Below are positions 47,556 through 57,877 of a DNA stretch of 64,000 nt, piece after piece (within the stretch, counting starts at the first letter, position 1; every line of letters begins with the position of its first letter). The notes under the pieces were generated by a model. It was not told the DNA's origin and searched no databases. It saw only the letters and a list, made by a program, of their open reading frames with translations. Source of the DNA: Eunapius fragilis (taxonomy: Eukaryota > Porifera > Demospongiae > Spongillida > Spongillidae); assembly GCA_963681505.1 (NCBI GenBank), contig OY811986.1, forward strand, positions 1-64,000. Reading direction: 5' to 3'. A program made the translations under genes and the position numbers.

Positions 47556-48420
47556 AAGATACTAGCTGGCCTAGGTGTTGTGTGCCTGATGGATGACACC
47601 CTGGTATTTGGAAGATCTCAAGATGAGAAGAGCATTACAAGAGACTACCGGCCGCACTTATGCGGATTCAAGCTGCAGGGCTCACGCTAAACAAAGAGAA
47701 CTGTATATTCAGCTCAACACCCCTCAAGGTTCTTGGCCATATCATTGACAAAGAATTAGATGGTTATTCTGCGAACCCAGACAAGACAGCAGCCATATCG
47801 GATTTGCAACCTCCAAAAGAAGTGTCAGGATTATGACGTTGTATGGGCATGGTCACTCAACTTGGGAAATTTTCCCCAAATGTGGCACAGCTCAGTCAAC
47901 CGCTGCGCTCACTGCTTAGCAACAACCATGCATGGTGCTGGGGTCCTGCTCAGCAAGAGGCCTTTTCCCATCTGAAGACTGAGCTAGTCAAGCCCACTGT
48001 GCTGACATACTGCAATCCAGCGTCAGGCATGACAGTCTCAGAGGACGCATCCTCTACAGATTAGGGGCCGTTCTGCTTCAGCTGTCCAAACAGTGTCTGG
48101 AAACCTGTCTCTTTTGCATCCCGCTCCATGTCAGACACTGAACTTCGTTATGCTCAGATCGAGAAGGAAGCCCTCACTACAACGTAGGCTTGTGATAAGT
48201 TCAAGGACTTTCTCATTGGCAAAAAGTTCTGCATTGAAACTGACCATAGACCCCTAGTCCTTCTCTCTTCAAAACATCTGGACAACCAACCTCCACGCAT
48301 ACTGCAGTTCCTACTAAGACTAATGAGGTATAACTATACCGTCATACATGTTCCAGGAAAGCTCTTGTACATGGCCGACACACTTTCACGTGCAAAAGCC
48401 AGGGAATGTGCAGATTTCTT
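47556..48420 (+). pseudogene. Reverse transcriptase / RNase H remnant
   Basis: Starts abruptly at the catalytic motif (GVVCLMDDTLVFG, a YxDD-type site with Leu-Met-Asp-Asp). It continues in changing frames through the thumb/connection region (LKVLGHIIDKE, GMVTQLGKFSPN, QEAFSHLKTELVKP) to an RNase H end (YTVIHVPGKLLYMADTLSR). Several stops and frameshifts (for example near 47834, 48061 and 48185) make it inactive. Confidence 0.8.
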
Positions 48421-49380
48421 AGGAGAGGTGGAAGGATTAATTGAAGGTATAACAGCTACTCTTCCAGCGTCCTCTAACATGCTACAATGTTACTGTTCAG
48501 CTCAAACATCAGACACTGTCTGTGTACAGATACTGAAATACTGCAAGTTTGGCTGGCCAAACAAACACTTAGTTCAAAGTTATATCAAACCATACTGGAC
48601 CAATCAGGGGTCATTCAACATCTACTGTTGATGGGAGACCGCTTTGTAGTCCCCAAGAGCATGCAGAAAGAAACCCTTCCTACGATACATAGTGGACACC
48701 TTGGCATACAAAGAAGTGAGCTACGTGCCCGACAATCTGTTTGGTGGCCAGGTATCTCAAGAGATATAGAAGCTGAAGTGAAGGAATGTAGTAGACTAGC
48801 CTCTAAGCCCAGAAAACCAATGATTATGAAATTCTCAAGTACCCATAGGAAAACGTCGGCTCAGACTTGTTCGAGGTAAAAGGGCAGAAATATTTGGTAT
48901 AAGTTGATTATTTTTCACAATATGTGGAAGTTGCTGAACTGTCTTCTACCACTTCATCCAATATAGTTGCTGTGCAAAACTCTGCCTTCTCTAGATTTGG
49001 AGTCCCAGAAGCTCTGGTCACAGACAATGGACCTCAGTTTGTCTCCCAGGAGATGAAAGTTTGCAAAAACACATGACTATAAACATGTCACTAGCAGCCC
49101 AAGATACCTACAGAGCAACGGACAAGCTGAACGAGCAGTCCAAACAGTCAAAAGGTTGTTTAAATGCTTTCAAGACCTTTGCCTCTCCATCCTGAACTAT
49201 AATGCCTCACCCATGCCGTGGTGCTACCTAGCCGCTTCGGAATTAATGATGGGAAGGAAGTTCTTACAACAGTACCACTAATCACCAAACATCTCCTGCC
49301 TAAGTGGTCCTTCCTCAGAGGTTTTCAACAGAAAAATAAAACATTCAGGCTGAACCATAAGTGATATTATGATGTGTATG
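48421..49380 (+). pseudogene. Integrase remnant
   Basis: Has the zinc-binding part (THSGHLGIQRSELRARQSVW type, at about 48680-48760) but its second Cys pair is degraded (ECSRLASKP). It has a core with TDNGPQFVSQE (about 49020-49052), followed by frameshifts. A TAA at 48900-48902 breaks the first catalytic segment. Same element as the flanking entries. Confidence 0.8.
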
Positions 49381-49393
49381 GCCACGTCCAGAT

Positions 49394-49735
49394 ATGGAGG
49401 AGGGAACAGATGTATGGGTTTCACTAGATGGGGACAAAACACCAGGACTAATTGTTGGCTCTGCCCTTGCACCCAGATCACACATGGTAGAGACACCATC
49501 TGGTCGATTAAGACAGAACAGGAGTCATTTTACAGAAATTCCGGACAACCCAGAACCCAATGAAGAACAAACCCCACAGGACCTCCAACCTTCCCTACCA
49601 CAATCAGAACCTGAGACACAGGCACAGCCTGAGGCACCCAGAAGTCTAATAGCTACACGCTCACGTACAGGAACTGCTATCAAACCTCCGCTCCATTACG
49701 GAAGGGAAGATGTGATGAGGCTGGATGTCACGTGA
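49394..49735 (+). pseudogene. C-terminal pol tail of the same element
   Basis: A 113-codon open frame: DVWVSLDGDKTPGLIVG, PSGRLRQNRSHF, a Gln/Pro/Glu-rich segment, then IATRSRTGTAIKPPLHYG. It runs 25 bases into the 3' LTR and ends there. A polypurine tract GGAAGGGAAGA (49700-49710) directly precedes the LTR. Confidence 0.7.
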
Positions 49736-49829
49736 AGATTAATTAATGGTTTAATTGGTATCGAGGTGCACGTGTATAGTGCAGACTAGATTGGGGTTGT
49801 ATAGGAACACATCAGTCATGATTATCCCA
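49711..49829 (+). mobile_element. 3' LTR of the 46.9-49.8 kb element
   Basis: Begins TGTGATGAGGCTGG after the polypurine tract and aligns to the 5' LTR. It is about 10 bp longer, with divergence and small indels, so the insertion is old. Its right end (near CCCA, 49826-49829) is less certain. No clean target-site duplication was found. Confidence 0.7.
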
Positions 49830-50229
49830 CTGTGAATCGAAGATGCATGCATGTCTAATCTGACAAAAACAGATATGCTTATTGCCATTTGAGGGAATAC
49901 TCTAGTTGCTTCATGTGCAAAGTAGCTTATTGCTAGATCTATAAGGCTCGCATTTCAATAAAATGCATGCTTGTATATAAAATGTTCAGCATCACAAAAA
50001 CCATGCATGCTTCATGTATCAGACATTTATTTCCTAGAGCCATCATCCATCTAAACTCCAGTCAATTATAACTCCTCAGGCAGCTGCAGTTCGCACTGGC
50101 ATACAAAGTAAACATGCACAGACAAACCAACAGGTACTGAGGTAGGCTCTCATGGATTTCTGTGTGGCCATGGGACATGTGATATTGCAAAGGGAAGTGT
50201 CAAAAGCAAAAAGACTATATAGTAATTTC
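49830..50229. other. Unassigned sequence between retroelements
   Basis: No gene or repeat recognised. Confidence 0.35.
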
Positions 50230-51060
50230 AACATCTGTCTCTTCACTGATGAAAGGTAATGTTTAGCTTCTTCAATGGTGCTGGAATATAAGAGGTGCTG
50301 TTCATTGTCCTACCTGGCAAGTATTAGTGCAACATATTGACAACTCCGAAGCAAAAAACAATTGTTGCAGCAGTTATCCATACGGACAGTGACTTGATGC
50401 CACAATTAAAATTTGCTTGTCTGTTGATTTTCTCAGGTTGAAAAGTCAAAATGAAAGCATCCCGACCTTCATGAAATGGCAAAAGTGTTTTAGAGCCAGA
50501 CAAATGCCCAACGACTCACGATCAAATGTGCTGCAACGTGTTTCTGCCGGTTTCAATGTCTTGGAGAAATAAGCTATAGGACGCAAAACATGACCTCAAT
50601 ATTGTTGCAAACCTCTACTACAGCCGAATCTGATGCATCCGATATGACACACAAGTAGGAGCATCACGATTTGGGTGGAAGAACATTGCAACATCAGCCA
50701 GGGATGCTTTGGCAGACGTGAAAGCTGATGTACCATCTGTGTGGACCATTGTAGCGCATTAGCAGTACCACCAGATAACATAGAGTTCAAGGGGTGCAGA
50801 ATGCGGGTGCAATTTGGAATGAAACAGTAATAGAAATTGACTAATCCTGATCACAGAAACTCTTGGGAATACCATCCTGATTGACCTTGTAACCAAGGAA
50901 CTCAAGCTTTGTGACCACAATCCTTTATTTAGAGGGGTTGATAACGACTACATAATATTGAGAACGCTTGAGGACCTCCCGAAGATGTTGTTGATGTTCG
51001 ACTGGGGAAAACATAAGTATGGAGTTGGCCAACAGCACCCATCGCCGCTAGTGCATTTAC
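50230..51060 (-). pseudogene. Minus-strand Ty3/gypsy reverse transcriptase / RNase H remnant
   Basis: Read on the minus strand, the region carries an end-of-RT segment (about 51000-50930: HLREVLKRSQYYVVVINPSK-like), a connection segment (NSMLSGGTANALQWS), and an RNase H part, AYFSKTLKPAETRCSTFDRE then LALKHF (about 50570-50470). Several stops and frameshifts break it. It is a different element from its neighbours because of its orientation and sequence. Confidence 0.7.
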
Positions 51061-51323
51061 GAGCTGAATCACCAAAACGATAGTGATACCAGCAAAGACT
51101 AGGAGCCTCTGTCACTACTGCACCCCGAATGTGACACATAGGAGACTCTTGTTGTTTGGCTGTAGGAACTCGCTGGAACTGGCTCTTGAATTACAGACTT
51201 CCACCTTGAGTCGCATAATAGCGGCATGTAAGCTCTGCTCTGAAGAAGTCACGTACAACATCGTCATATTGGTGACGTCAGGGGCACCAATATGAACGAT
51301 TATCATATCAGTTCACCAAAAAA
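51061..51323. other. Unassigned sequence between two retroelements
   Basis: Overlapping short open frames exist on both strands (51115-51306 minus, 51083-51295 plus) but neither resembles a known domain. It may belong to the minus-strand element. Confidence 0.3.
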
Positions 51324-51536
51324 TGTTATGAACACATGATATTCCAATCAAAGTACATTATGATGCACATGAACTTGTATTCTGGTGGGGAGTACAGACA
51401 TAGTGAACAATAGTAACTAACATTAGAAGTGGGTGTGGTATGCATTACACAGAACAATTTGGATTGTAGCGTGCTAACAGGTATTGATTTGAGAACCCAC
51501 TATCATTGTGTTGTTCGGACTTCACAGTGGCGACGA
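51324..51536 (+). mobile_element. Probable 5' LTR
   Basis: From TGTTATGAACACATGATATT to CGGACTTCACA, about 213 bp with TG..CA ends. It is followed by GTGGCGACGAGGG, a common Ty3/gypsy primer-binding context, and then by a Gag frame. There is no second LTR in the window to confirm the ends. Confidence 0.5.
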
Positions 51537-51570
51537 GGGTGCGATACCTGTTAAAGCATACAATGATATG

Positions 51571-52175
51571 GCGGCTGCGATAGGCAAGATTGGTGAGTTT
51601 GATTCTTCTACCGAGGATTAGGGGTCTTATTTGGAAAGGCTACAGTGCTACTTGATGGCGAATGACGTAGCAGACGACAAGAAGCGGGACACGTTCTGTG
51701 CGGTGTAGGGCGAGAGATGTTTGGCTTTTTGCGAGCGTTGATAGCACTCACAAAACTTATGAACAAAACGTTCAAACAGCTAACAGATGCTCTTACAGCC
51801 CATATAACACTCAAACCCCTCATAATAGCTGAACGCTTCCGGTTCCACAAACAGGAACAGAAAGAAGAGGAACCTATCGAGGTCTATGCGGCAAATTTAC
51901 AGAAGCTAGCAGAGCATTGTGAGATTAGGGCAGGTCTGGCTGACACTCTACGAGATCGATTGGTGTGTGAATGAAGAATGAAAACGTTCGGAGGGGATTA
52001 CTAACTATGAAGAATTTGACATACGCACTGGCTGTGGAAGAAGCAGAAATGGCAGAAAGAACCACAAGGGATGCGGCCCAGTTCGATGAATCGGGAACAG
52101 CAGGTAAGGTACATCAAGTGCCTAAGAAGATAGAACACTGCTATCATTGTGAGGGCCAACGTATTTCTTGTTCTT
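51571..52175 (+). pseudogene. Gag remnant of another Ty3/gypsy element
   Basis: Starts MAAAIGKIGEFDSSTED. There is an in-frame TAG at 51619-51621, another at 51706-51708, a frameshift before 51717, and a further break at 51972-51974. Recognisable Gag features are FKQLTDALTAHI, RFHKQEQKEEEPIEVYAANL, EHCEIRAGLADTLRDRLVCE, and the first part of a CCHC knuckle (HCYHCEG). The sequence stops there; pol is absent. Confidence 0.8.
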
Positions 52176-52184
52176 CTTCTTGAC

Positions 52185-52750
52185 CACGCATAACTTGGGA
52201 TAGGAACACTTTTAAGAAATGAAAATCACACCAATGGCTTCAGAATTCGTTAGCATTCTCATTTCTGTGTCAAAATGTCTTGAGGCTACATGACATATGT
52301 CAGTGGTTGTGTTAGCAAATCATATATGAAATTTTCACCAATAGCTTCAGAATAGGTTGGAAGAGCCGCTTTCATATAAAATAGCCGATGTTATGTTTCA
52401 GTTAAACAATCGAATGTACAGTACATGTAAGACGCATAATTCGATAACTTGTAAGACGTCAGACCCAAAAATAGAAACAGTTCGCTAAAAGTGTACGTTA
52501 TTGGGAGAGTCCTGAACTGCTCGCGTGCGAAGAGAGTGCGGTATGGGAAGGTTAAGCGTACTAAATTTTGTACCCTGCAAAACCAAACAAGGCTATCGAA
52601 AGAGTACTACCAATAAAGTTATTCAAAGGTATGTAAATGTAGTTATCTACTCTTACTAAGCTTGGTTTACAATATGACATTGGTGGCTGAACATTACGGA
52701 TCAATTACGGATCAATTACAATCATCAACTACATCGGAATAATGTGCATG
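52185..52750. other. Unassigned sequence with a degenerate dispersed repeat
   Basis: A stretch at about 52195-52250 (TGGGATAGGAACACTTTTAA, CACCAATGGCTTCAGAA) resembles about 53475-53535 and, more weakly, 46408-46460. No gene seen. Confidence 0.4.
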
Positions 52751-52759
52751 GAAAAAAAA

Positions 52760-53020
52760 ACTTTCTCAATGAGAAAGTTGGTGGGATATAGGATTTGAAG
52801 GCAATGGTGGTGTAAAAAGCAAGGAAACAAGGATCCGTAAAAGTAAGGGAATTGTCAATAGTCCTATATTTAGCACACAAACATAGTACAAAAAACGACC
52901 CGCTAAATATAGGACTTTGGCACTTTCCCTTACTATTACAGACCCTTTTTTGTTGCTTTTTACACCGCCATTGCCTTCAAATCCTATATCCCCACCAACT
53001 TTCCCATTGAGAAGGTTTTT
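52760..53020. mobile_element. Palindromic MITE-like element, copy 1
   Basis: About 260 bp that fold on themselves. The left side has ACTTTCTCAATGAGAAAGTT, GGTGGGATATAGGATTTGAA, GGCAATGGTGGTGTAAAAAG; the right side has the reverse complements, down to CCTATATTTAGC against GCTAAATATAGG in the centre. It is non-coding. Each tip also contains a small palindrome (CTTTCTCAATGAGAAAG). Confidence 0.85.
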
Positions 53021-53051
53021 ATTTACTTGTATATATAAATAAATAATTACT

Positions 53052-53083
53052 AGGAACTACGGTAGTAGTTTACCGTAGTTCCT
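53052..53083. repeat. Perfect 13-bp inverted repeat
   Basis: AGGAACTACGGTA, then loop GTAGTT, then TACCGTAGTTCCT. It lies about 30 bp right of the MITE. Confidence 0.9.
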
Positions 53084-53356
53084 ATATATGAATTGACCAA
53101 GAAATGAATAGTGTAGTTCTTGATTGCTATCAAACCAGAAGGCCAAGACACTCATTTTAATGTTTTGTTCCAGTGTTATAAGTGCTCGCTCTAAGAGACA
53201 GTGGCGTAGTGTGAGTGTTGAGCGCCCAGGGACATTATGCACTGATGGTGCCCGGGTGGGGTGGGGGGGTGCTGTCGGCTTCCATCCGTTCGTGAGTTTT
53301 CATTGATGCAATAATCAATTTTTTCTCGTCTATTTTGGTGCCCCCTCAACCCTGCC

Positions 53357-53371
53357 CCCCCCCCCCCCCCC
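53357..53371. repeat. C-run
   Basis: About 15 C, within a region that also has G-runs at 53262-53268. Length may be unreliable. Confidence 0.8.
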
Positions 53372-53938
53372 GTCACTATGCCACTAAGAGGAGAACAAAC
53401 AAACTCGTTTTATTCCTCATTCCCAGGCCAATTCTTCTCAGTTGTCGTAATCGTCGTTGTTTCGCCGAATACAACTTGTTATAGGAATGGTTTTAAAGAG
53501 CGCAAGTTATACCAATCGCTTTAGATTTTCCTGGAAGGACATCTTCAGGTATCAGATATATGAATAAAGCATGAAGCAGATATATATGATTACTATGTAA
53601 CATGTAGCGCTATTTTAAAAAGTTCCCATGGCGACATTCACGTATATTTAGAATATTGCAGTGATATAAAACAGGTGGGATATATTTGCTCACCAATTTT
53701 GCCTAGCGATGTTGTTTTTGTCAAAATACCTTCACATCAGCAAAAGAGGATAGCTAAACGATGAGAGGAATACCTCCAAAAGTCGAGGCGATGAGTTAGA
53801 ACAAAAGCGGGCGTCTGCTCGATACAGTAATTGGAGTGCTTCAATTAAAGAGGCTACATTATAACTATAACTTGTAAGCACATGGCAGTATTTGCAAATA
53901 TCATTGACAATAAAAAAAGAGGAAACAAGTAAAGAAAA

Positions 53939-54212
53939 ACATTCTCTAACTAGAAAGTTGGTAGGATATAGGAATCGGAGGAAAAGGTGGTGTAAAAAGG
54001 AAGGGAACAATGTTTAGAGAAAAGGAAAATGAGACAAAATCCTATATTTAGCATGTGTAAATGTAACAGAACCAAAAGAAGTGCTAAAAGTAGAATTTTT
54101 GTCTCATTTTCCTTTTCCCAAAACCTTGTTCCCTTCCTTTATGCAGCACCTTTTCCTCCAATTCCTATGTCCCACCAACTTTCTCATTAGAGAATGTTTT
54201 CTTTACTAGTAT
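53939..54212. mobile_element. Palindromic MITE-like element, copy 2
   Basis: Same plan as copy 1: AACATTCTCTAACTAGAAAG, TTGGTAGGATATAGGAATCG at left and the complement (AATTCCTATGTCCCACCAAC, TTTCTCATTAGAGAATGTTT) at right, with GAGACAAAATCCTATATTTA in the middle. It is diverged from copy 1, and both arms have diverged together. Confidence 0.82.
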
Positions 54213-54416
54213 AGTTATGACACTGACATGAATACTTGCTTAGCATGCTTTCCTTGTCATTATCCATACAAAAAATCATTCCAGAAAATAAATTGTGAAA
54301 AAATTTTTAACCCCCACCTATGTACCCTAAGACTCACATCCTTTCCCCCTTGTGGCTGGATATTTAAAACTTTTGAAAACAGACGCTAAATGCATTGTAT
54401 TCATTTTCCACCAAAC

Positions 54417-54442
54417 TCCCCCCCCCCCCCCCCCCCCCCCCC
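54417..54442. repeat. Poly-C tract
   Basis: About 26 C, interrupting otherwise unremarkable AT-rich sequence. Confidence 0.9.
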
Positions 54443-54902
54443 CTTCGCCTTAACGGTTAAATTATAATGAAAATTGACATATAGTCCTATATTCCGCGCT
54501 AAAATAAGAGATGCTCTCAGTGTTGCCATGGCTGACCGTTTCAATCAACTCACTCATGGTCATTTACCCGTCATAAGCCTGGATGGCTGCCTTGTGTCTT
54601 TTCAGGCCCCGTAAAAGCAGGACGTTTCGAGCCTTATCACGGACATGGTCAATTTAACAGTTGGAGGCAGTTAACCTATCCAGTGAACAGTCACAGCTAG
54701 CAGTCCATACTTAGCTGATACAATGCTTTTGGCTTCTGGTGCATGTGCATGCACAGGGTGTTGCACAGTTTAATCAACCAAACACAGTTATGCTAAATAA
54801 AAATCTGGTAATATTACCCAATTCCACCAGAACTATTCATGAAGTTTGTTATCCAAATACATGTACCTGCCTAACGTTCATTTTAACCTCTATCACCCTT
54901 TG

Positions 54903-54939
54903 GTACTCAATTGAGGACGGCGGTCCTCAATTGAGGACC
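54903..54939. repeat. Palindrome pair 1
   Basis: GTACTCAATTGAGGAC (54903-54918, one arm mismatched) and GGTCCTCAATTGAGGACC (54922-54939), 3 bp apart. Confidence 0.85.
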
Positions 54940-55114
54940 AAATCCAATAAAAGGTCATGTAGCAAATACGTTCTAGTATCACGTGCCTTTTAACCCATAG
55001 TGGTGACTAGTGTATAAAGTTTGCTCATGTTATACATTCTTGCCTCTCAAGCCTATGGTCACACTCGTCAAGTGAAAGGCAATTAATTAGCGTCTCCCGC
55101 GCGCGCGAACCGCA

Positions 55115-55441
55115 ATGAGCAAGAGCGCACAACTCAAGGTCGGCGACAAAGTTCAGAGTAAGTTCAAAGTGAACTTTGGTGCAAAGGGAATCGTTAGCAG
55201 CATCATCGGGAATGGTAACAGAAAAAAATTTCAATGCTCAAAACCTACAAATGAAATACTGCCGCTTTGCAGTGGGATGAAAGCTCTTGATTGCTTTGCA
55301 GCTTACGACTGCCAGCAGGGAATAAACTTATGCAATAAACTTGATGTGCATAGTGCAGTTACAAAAAAAAACAGAAATTGCGGGAGAAGTGCATGTAGCA
55401 GGTGTGGTCCTCAATTGAGGACGTGGCTGATCCTCAATTGA
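55115..55441 (+). CDS. Short open frame, possibly a first exon; unrecognised
   Basis: Starts MSKSAQLKVGDKVQSKFKVN just after a CpG-rich stretch (CCCGCGCGCGCGAACCGC), a context that suits a true start. The first 37 codons (GDKVQSKF, GIVSSIIGNGNRKK) look coding and could form a small Tudor/SH3-like barrel, but that is a guess. A candidate donor (GGTAACAG) lies at about 55213. The rest of the 108-codon frame is low-complexity and Cys-rich and runs into palindrome pair 2, so it is probably intron. No downstream exon was found. Confidence 0.3.
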   Translation: MSKSAQLKVGDKVQSKFKVNFGAKGIVSSIIGNGNRKKFQCSKPTNEILPLCSGMKALDCFAAYDCQQGINLCNKLDVHSAVTKKNRNCGRSACSRCGPQLRTWLILN

Positions 55442-55446
55442 GGACC
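55406..55446. repeat. Palindrome pair 2
   Basis: GGTCCTCAATTGAGGAC (55406-55422) and TCCTCAATTGAGGA (55431-55444), 8 bp apart. Same sequence as pair 1, on the other side of the short open frame. Confidence 0.88.
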
Positions 55447-55504
55447 AAAATCGGGGTGATTGAGGTTAAACCTCATTCAATTAATGTTTAATCTCCAGGG
55501 GAAA

Positions 55505-55542
55505 ATCCTTTTTTAAGGATGTCATTATCCTTAAATAAGGAT
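55505..55542. repeat. Palindrome pair 3
   Basis: ATCCTTTTTTAAGGAT (55505-55520) and ATCCTTAAATAAGGAT (55527-55542), 6 bp apart. Confidence 0.85.
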
Positions 55543-55670
55543 CATCTTTTACATTGCGTATTTCAGCTAAATGTTATTTGTCAATTGTATACTGATTAGC
55601 CTCTTTATCAAACTTTAAATGATGTCAATATGGTCAATGTCCATGTGGTAAAACAGGGAGGAAGTGGCAC

Positions 55671-55709
55671 ATCCTTATTTAAGGATTGACACCATGCTTA
55701 AATAAGGAT
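55671..55709. repeat. Palindrome pair 4
   Basis: ATCCTTATTTAAGGAT (55671-55686) and ATGCTTAAATAAGGAT (from 55694), 7 bp apart. Confidence 0.85.
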
Positions 55710-56665
55710 CACAACAGTAGAGACTATTGACCATAAAAATCATAATGGTTCTAAACCTCTTGATTTTCTCTGATAGTCAGTTGATCCAGCTATACTCACA
55801 ACCTGATTCGTCGAAGAAATACCTTGTGGTTAATAAGTTATGCTTATTTACACCATAACACTTCAAAATTAATATCAAGCATTTGTACAATGATGCGTAC
55901 TGATGTAGATGCTCTCTTCTGCTCAAACGCCAGCCTGGACATAGCCTAGCCTCACTGAAACCACATGCACTACATGTGGTTGTTCTCCCGCCACTCCATC
56001 GAATGGTGTGCTTTCTAGTCCTATCATTGAGTACAGTAGCATGTACAATGGGCTTGGGTGGGTATGGGAGATCTAGGAAGCGTTGGCAAGTGTCATACGA
56101 TATGTGTTATAGCTTAGTGAAGCTTAGCTCCAATTAATCAGACTTGAGGAGACCACGCCATTGCCTAGACCTACTGTTGCTGTCGCTGTCACTGTCATTT
56201 GACGAATCATGCAGCGCTGCCACTTTGCTCACCCAGGCCACATGCATGTTATACATCCATACAGAGGACCTACATCCATTGCTTTCTGTGGCTCCCTAGG
56301 TATCTAAGCAGGGTTGCTTATCTTGATGCAATCGCTTCGATCTTTGGAAGTATGAGCGTAGATTGCTGGAGCCATGGATATTGTTCCACAGATCCATCTG
56401 ACAGTGTACATTATTCTACTCATATAGCTACCAGAAACCTGTCCTTCCTTGCCATACGTCGCTTTGAGTTAATTTGCTCACTATTACTATATCACCAGCG
56501 GCAAATGGCGGTTTCGACATATTTATAGTGTAATACCAGTGTTTGAGCAAACCAAACCTATTTTAATCGTGGCAGTATCGCTGATCTGCATAATCATGAA
56601 TCTAGTGAATCACTAATATAAAACAAAGCACCAAGTGTACAGCATTCTTTTAGAAAGTGGTCATC
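55710..56665. other. Unassigned sequence
   Basis: No gene supported. An open frame at 56199-56528 (plus) has no recognisable domain or splice context. Confidence 0.35.
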
Positions 56666-56705
56666 ATCTTTATTTAAGGATGGCCGGCCATCTTTAAATG
56701 AGGAT
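56666..56705. repeat. Palindrome pair 5
   Basis: ATCTTTATTTAAGGAT (56666-56681) and ATCTTTAAATGAGGAT (56690-56705) flanking the 8-bp palindrome GGCCGGCC. Confidence 0.82.
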
Positions 56706-57185
56706 TTCGGAAAGAAAGATGGAGGCAAAGTTCCCAAAATAGATGGTGTTATCAGTTATTATTTCATCTAGCTGAACCAACCACTAAATAATTATGACCA
56801 TTAATTCGTAGGGTTATTTCTGTTTATAAAAATTGAAATCTTTTGTTTTAGATTTTCATGATATATTTTGCAATCAGTTACATGCGTTTAATGTATATAC
56901 AAATTCCTTGATTATGGAACACCCTGAATATATGCAGACAAATACATCAGTAAAATAAATTTGCGATTGTTATAAATGCATGGAATATTTATGGAAACAA
57001 ATCATACTGAAATTATTATAACAGTGTAAAAGCATAAATCTTTCTGGATCCACCATATCAAAACACGTTTATTTTGCCCCACAACTCCAAAATACAATAA
57101 ATGAATTCCTTTATTTCTTCACACATCAAAAAAATAACTTATAATTACAAGCCATTTGTCACCCCCAGGCCCGTCACTTCTCTGT

Positions 57186-57274
57186 AGTCTGGGGACCAGA
57201 TGACAGGCACGTCCCCAGACTATCATTCATAGTTGTTCGCAGAATGAAAACTAAAGAGTCTGAAGACCAGACTC
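57186..57274. repeat. Two small inverted repeats
   Basis: AGTCTGGGGAC (57186-57196) with GTCCCCAGACT (57211-57221), and GAGTCTG (57256-57262) with CAGACTC (57268-57274). The AGTCTG word is shared. Confidence 0.75.
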
Positions 57275-57575
57275 AGCATATGTGACCAGAAATTTTTGTT
57301 ACGGTCGAACATTAAACTTCACTGACGGTGCGAGTTTCGAACACTGCCTGATGGTCACAGTTACCTCGAAATTTGTCCCCTGGCTGGCGGACAGTCAAGG
57401 CTGACCGTGGCAACACTGGATGCTATACAATAGCGCTAAGTATAATGCTGTCAGATGATATAGCCCTCCTTCCGGGCTTTTAACACCAGCACTACTGTAG
57501 AGAATTTTATACATACACTGATTGATGTCTATAGTATACAGTGATACATACACACATGTATTCTCATACACTGAC

Positions 57576-57698
57576 CTGAACAGCTCCTAATATCTGCTGC
57601 TAGTTGATAACCGGACAAGCAGGAGCATTGATAGCTTGCAATGGTATTGGTGCAATTTTGATTACATCCACTGGTATTCATTATGCACTCATTGATAT
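57576..57698 (-). CDS. Calcium-binding EGF exon
   Basis: 123-bp phase 1-1 exon with acceptor CTTCAG and donor GTCAGTG. One repeat: [20 protein letters not shown], then a [14 protein letters not shown] part, six Cys. It is probably the penultimate EGF, the next intact one being at 45914-46036 after about 11.5 kb of transposon-rich intron. Confidence 0.8.
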
Positions 57699-57754
57699 CT
57701 GAAGTACACACAATAATTCATTGCATCAAACAAAATTGGTGAAGGTCTATTTAC

Positions 57755-57877
57755 CTGAACAGCTCTTTAGATTTGCTACAAGTTGATAACCAGAGTTGCA
57801 GGAGCAATAATAGCTACCAAAGGTGTTGGTGCAATTGTGACTGCATCCACTTATATTTGATGTGCACTCATTGATAT
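57755..57877 (-). CDS. Calcium-binding EGF exon
   Basis: 123-bp phase 1-1 exon with acceptor ACTATAG and donor GTAAATAG. Encodes [20 protein letters not shown] and [13 protein letters not shown], six Cys. It is separated from the previous exon by a 56-bp intron. Confidence 0.8.

Noticed and set aside
56199..56528. 109-codon open frame
   Set aside because: No domain, no exon signals, and codon content not distinct from the flanks.
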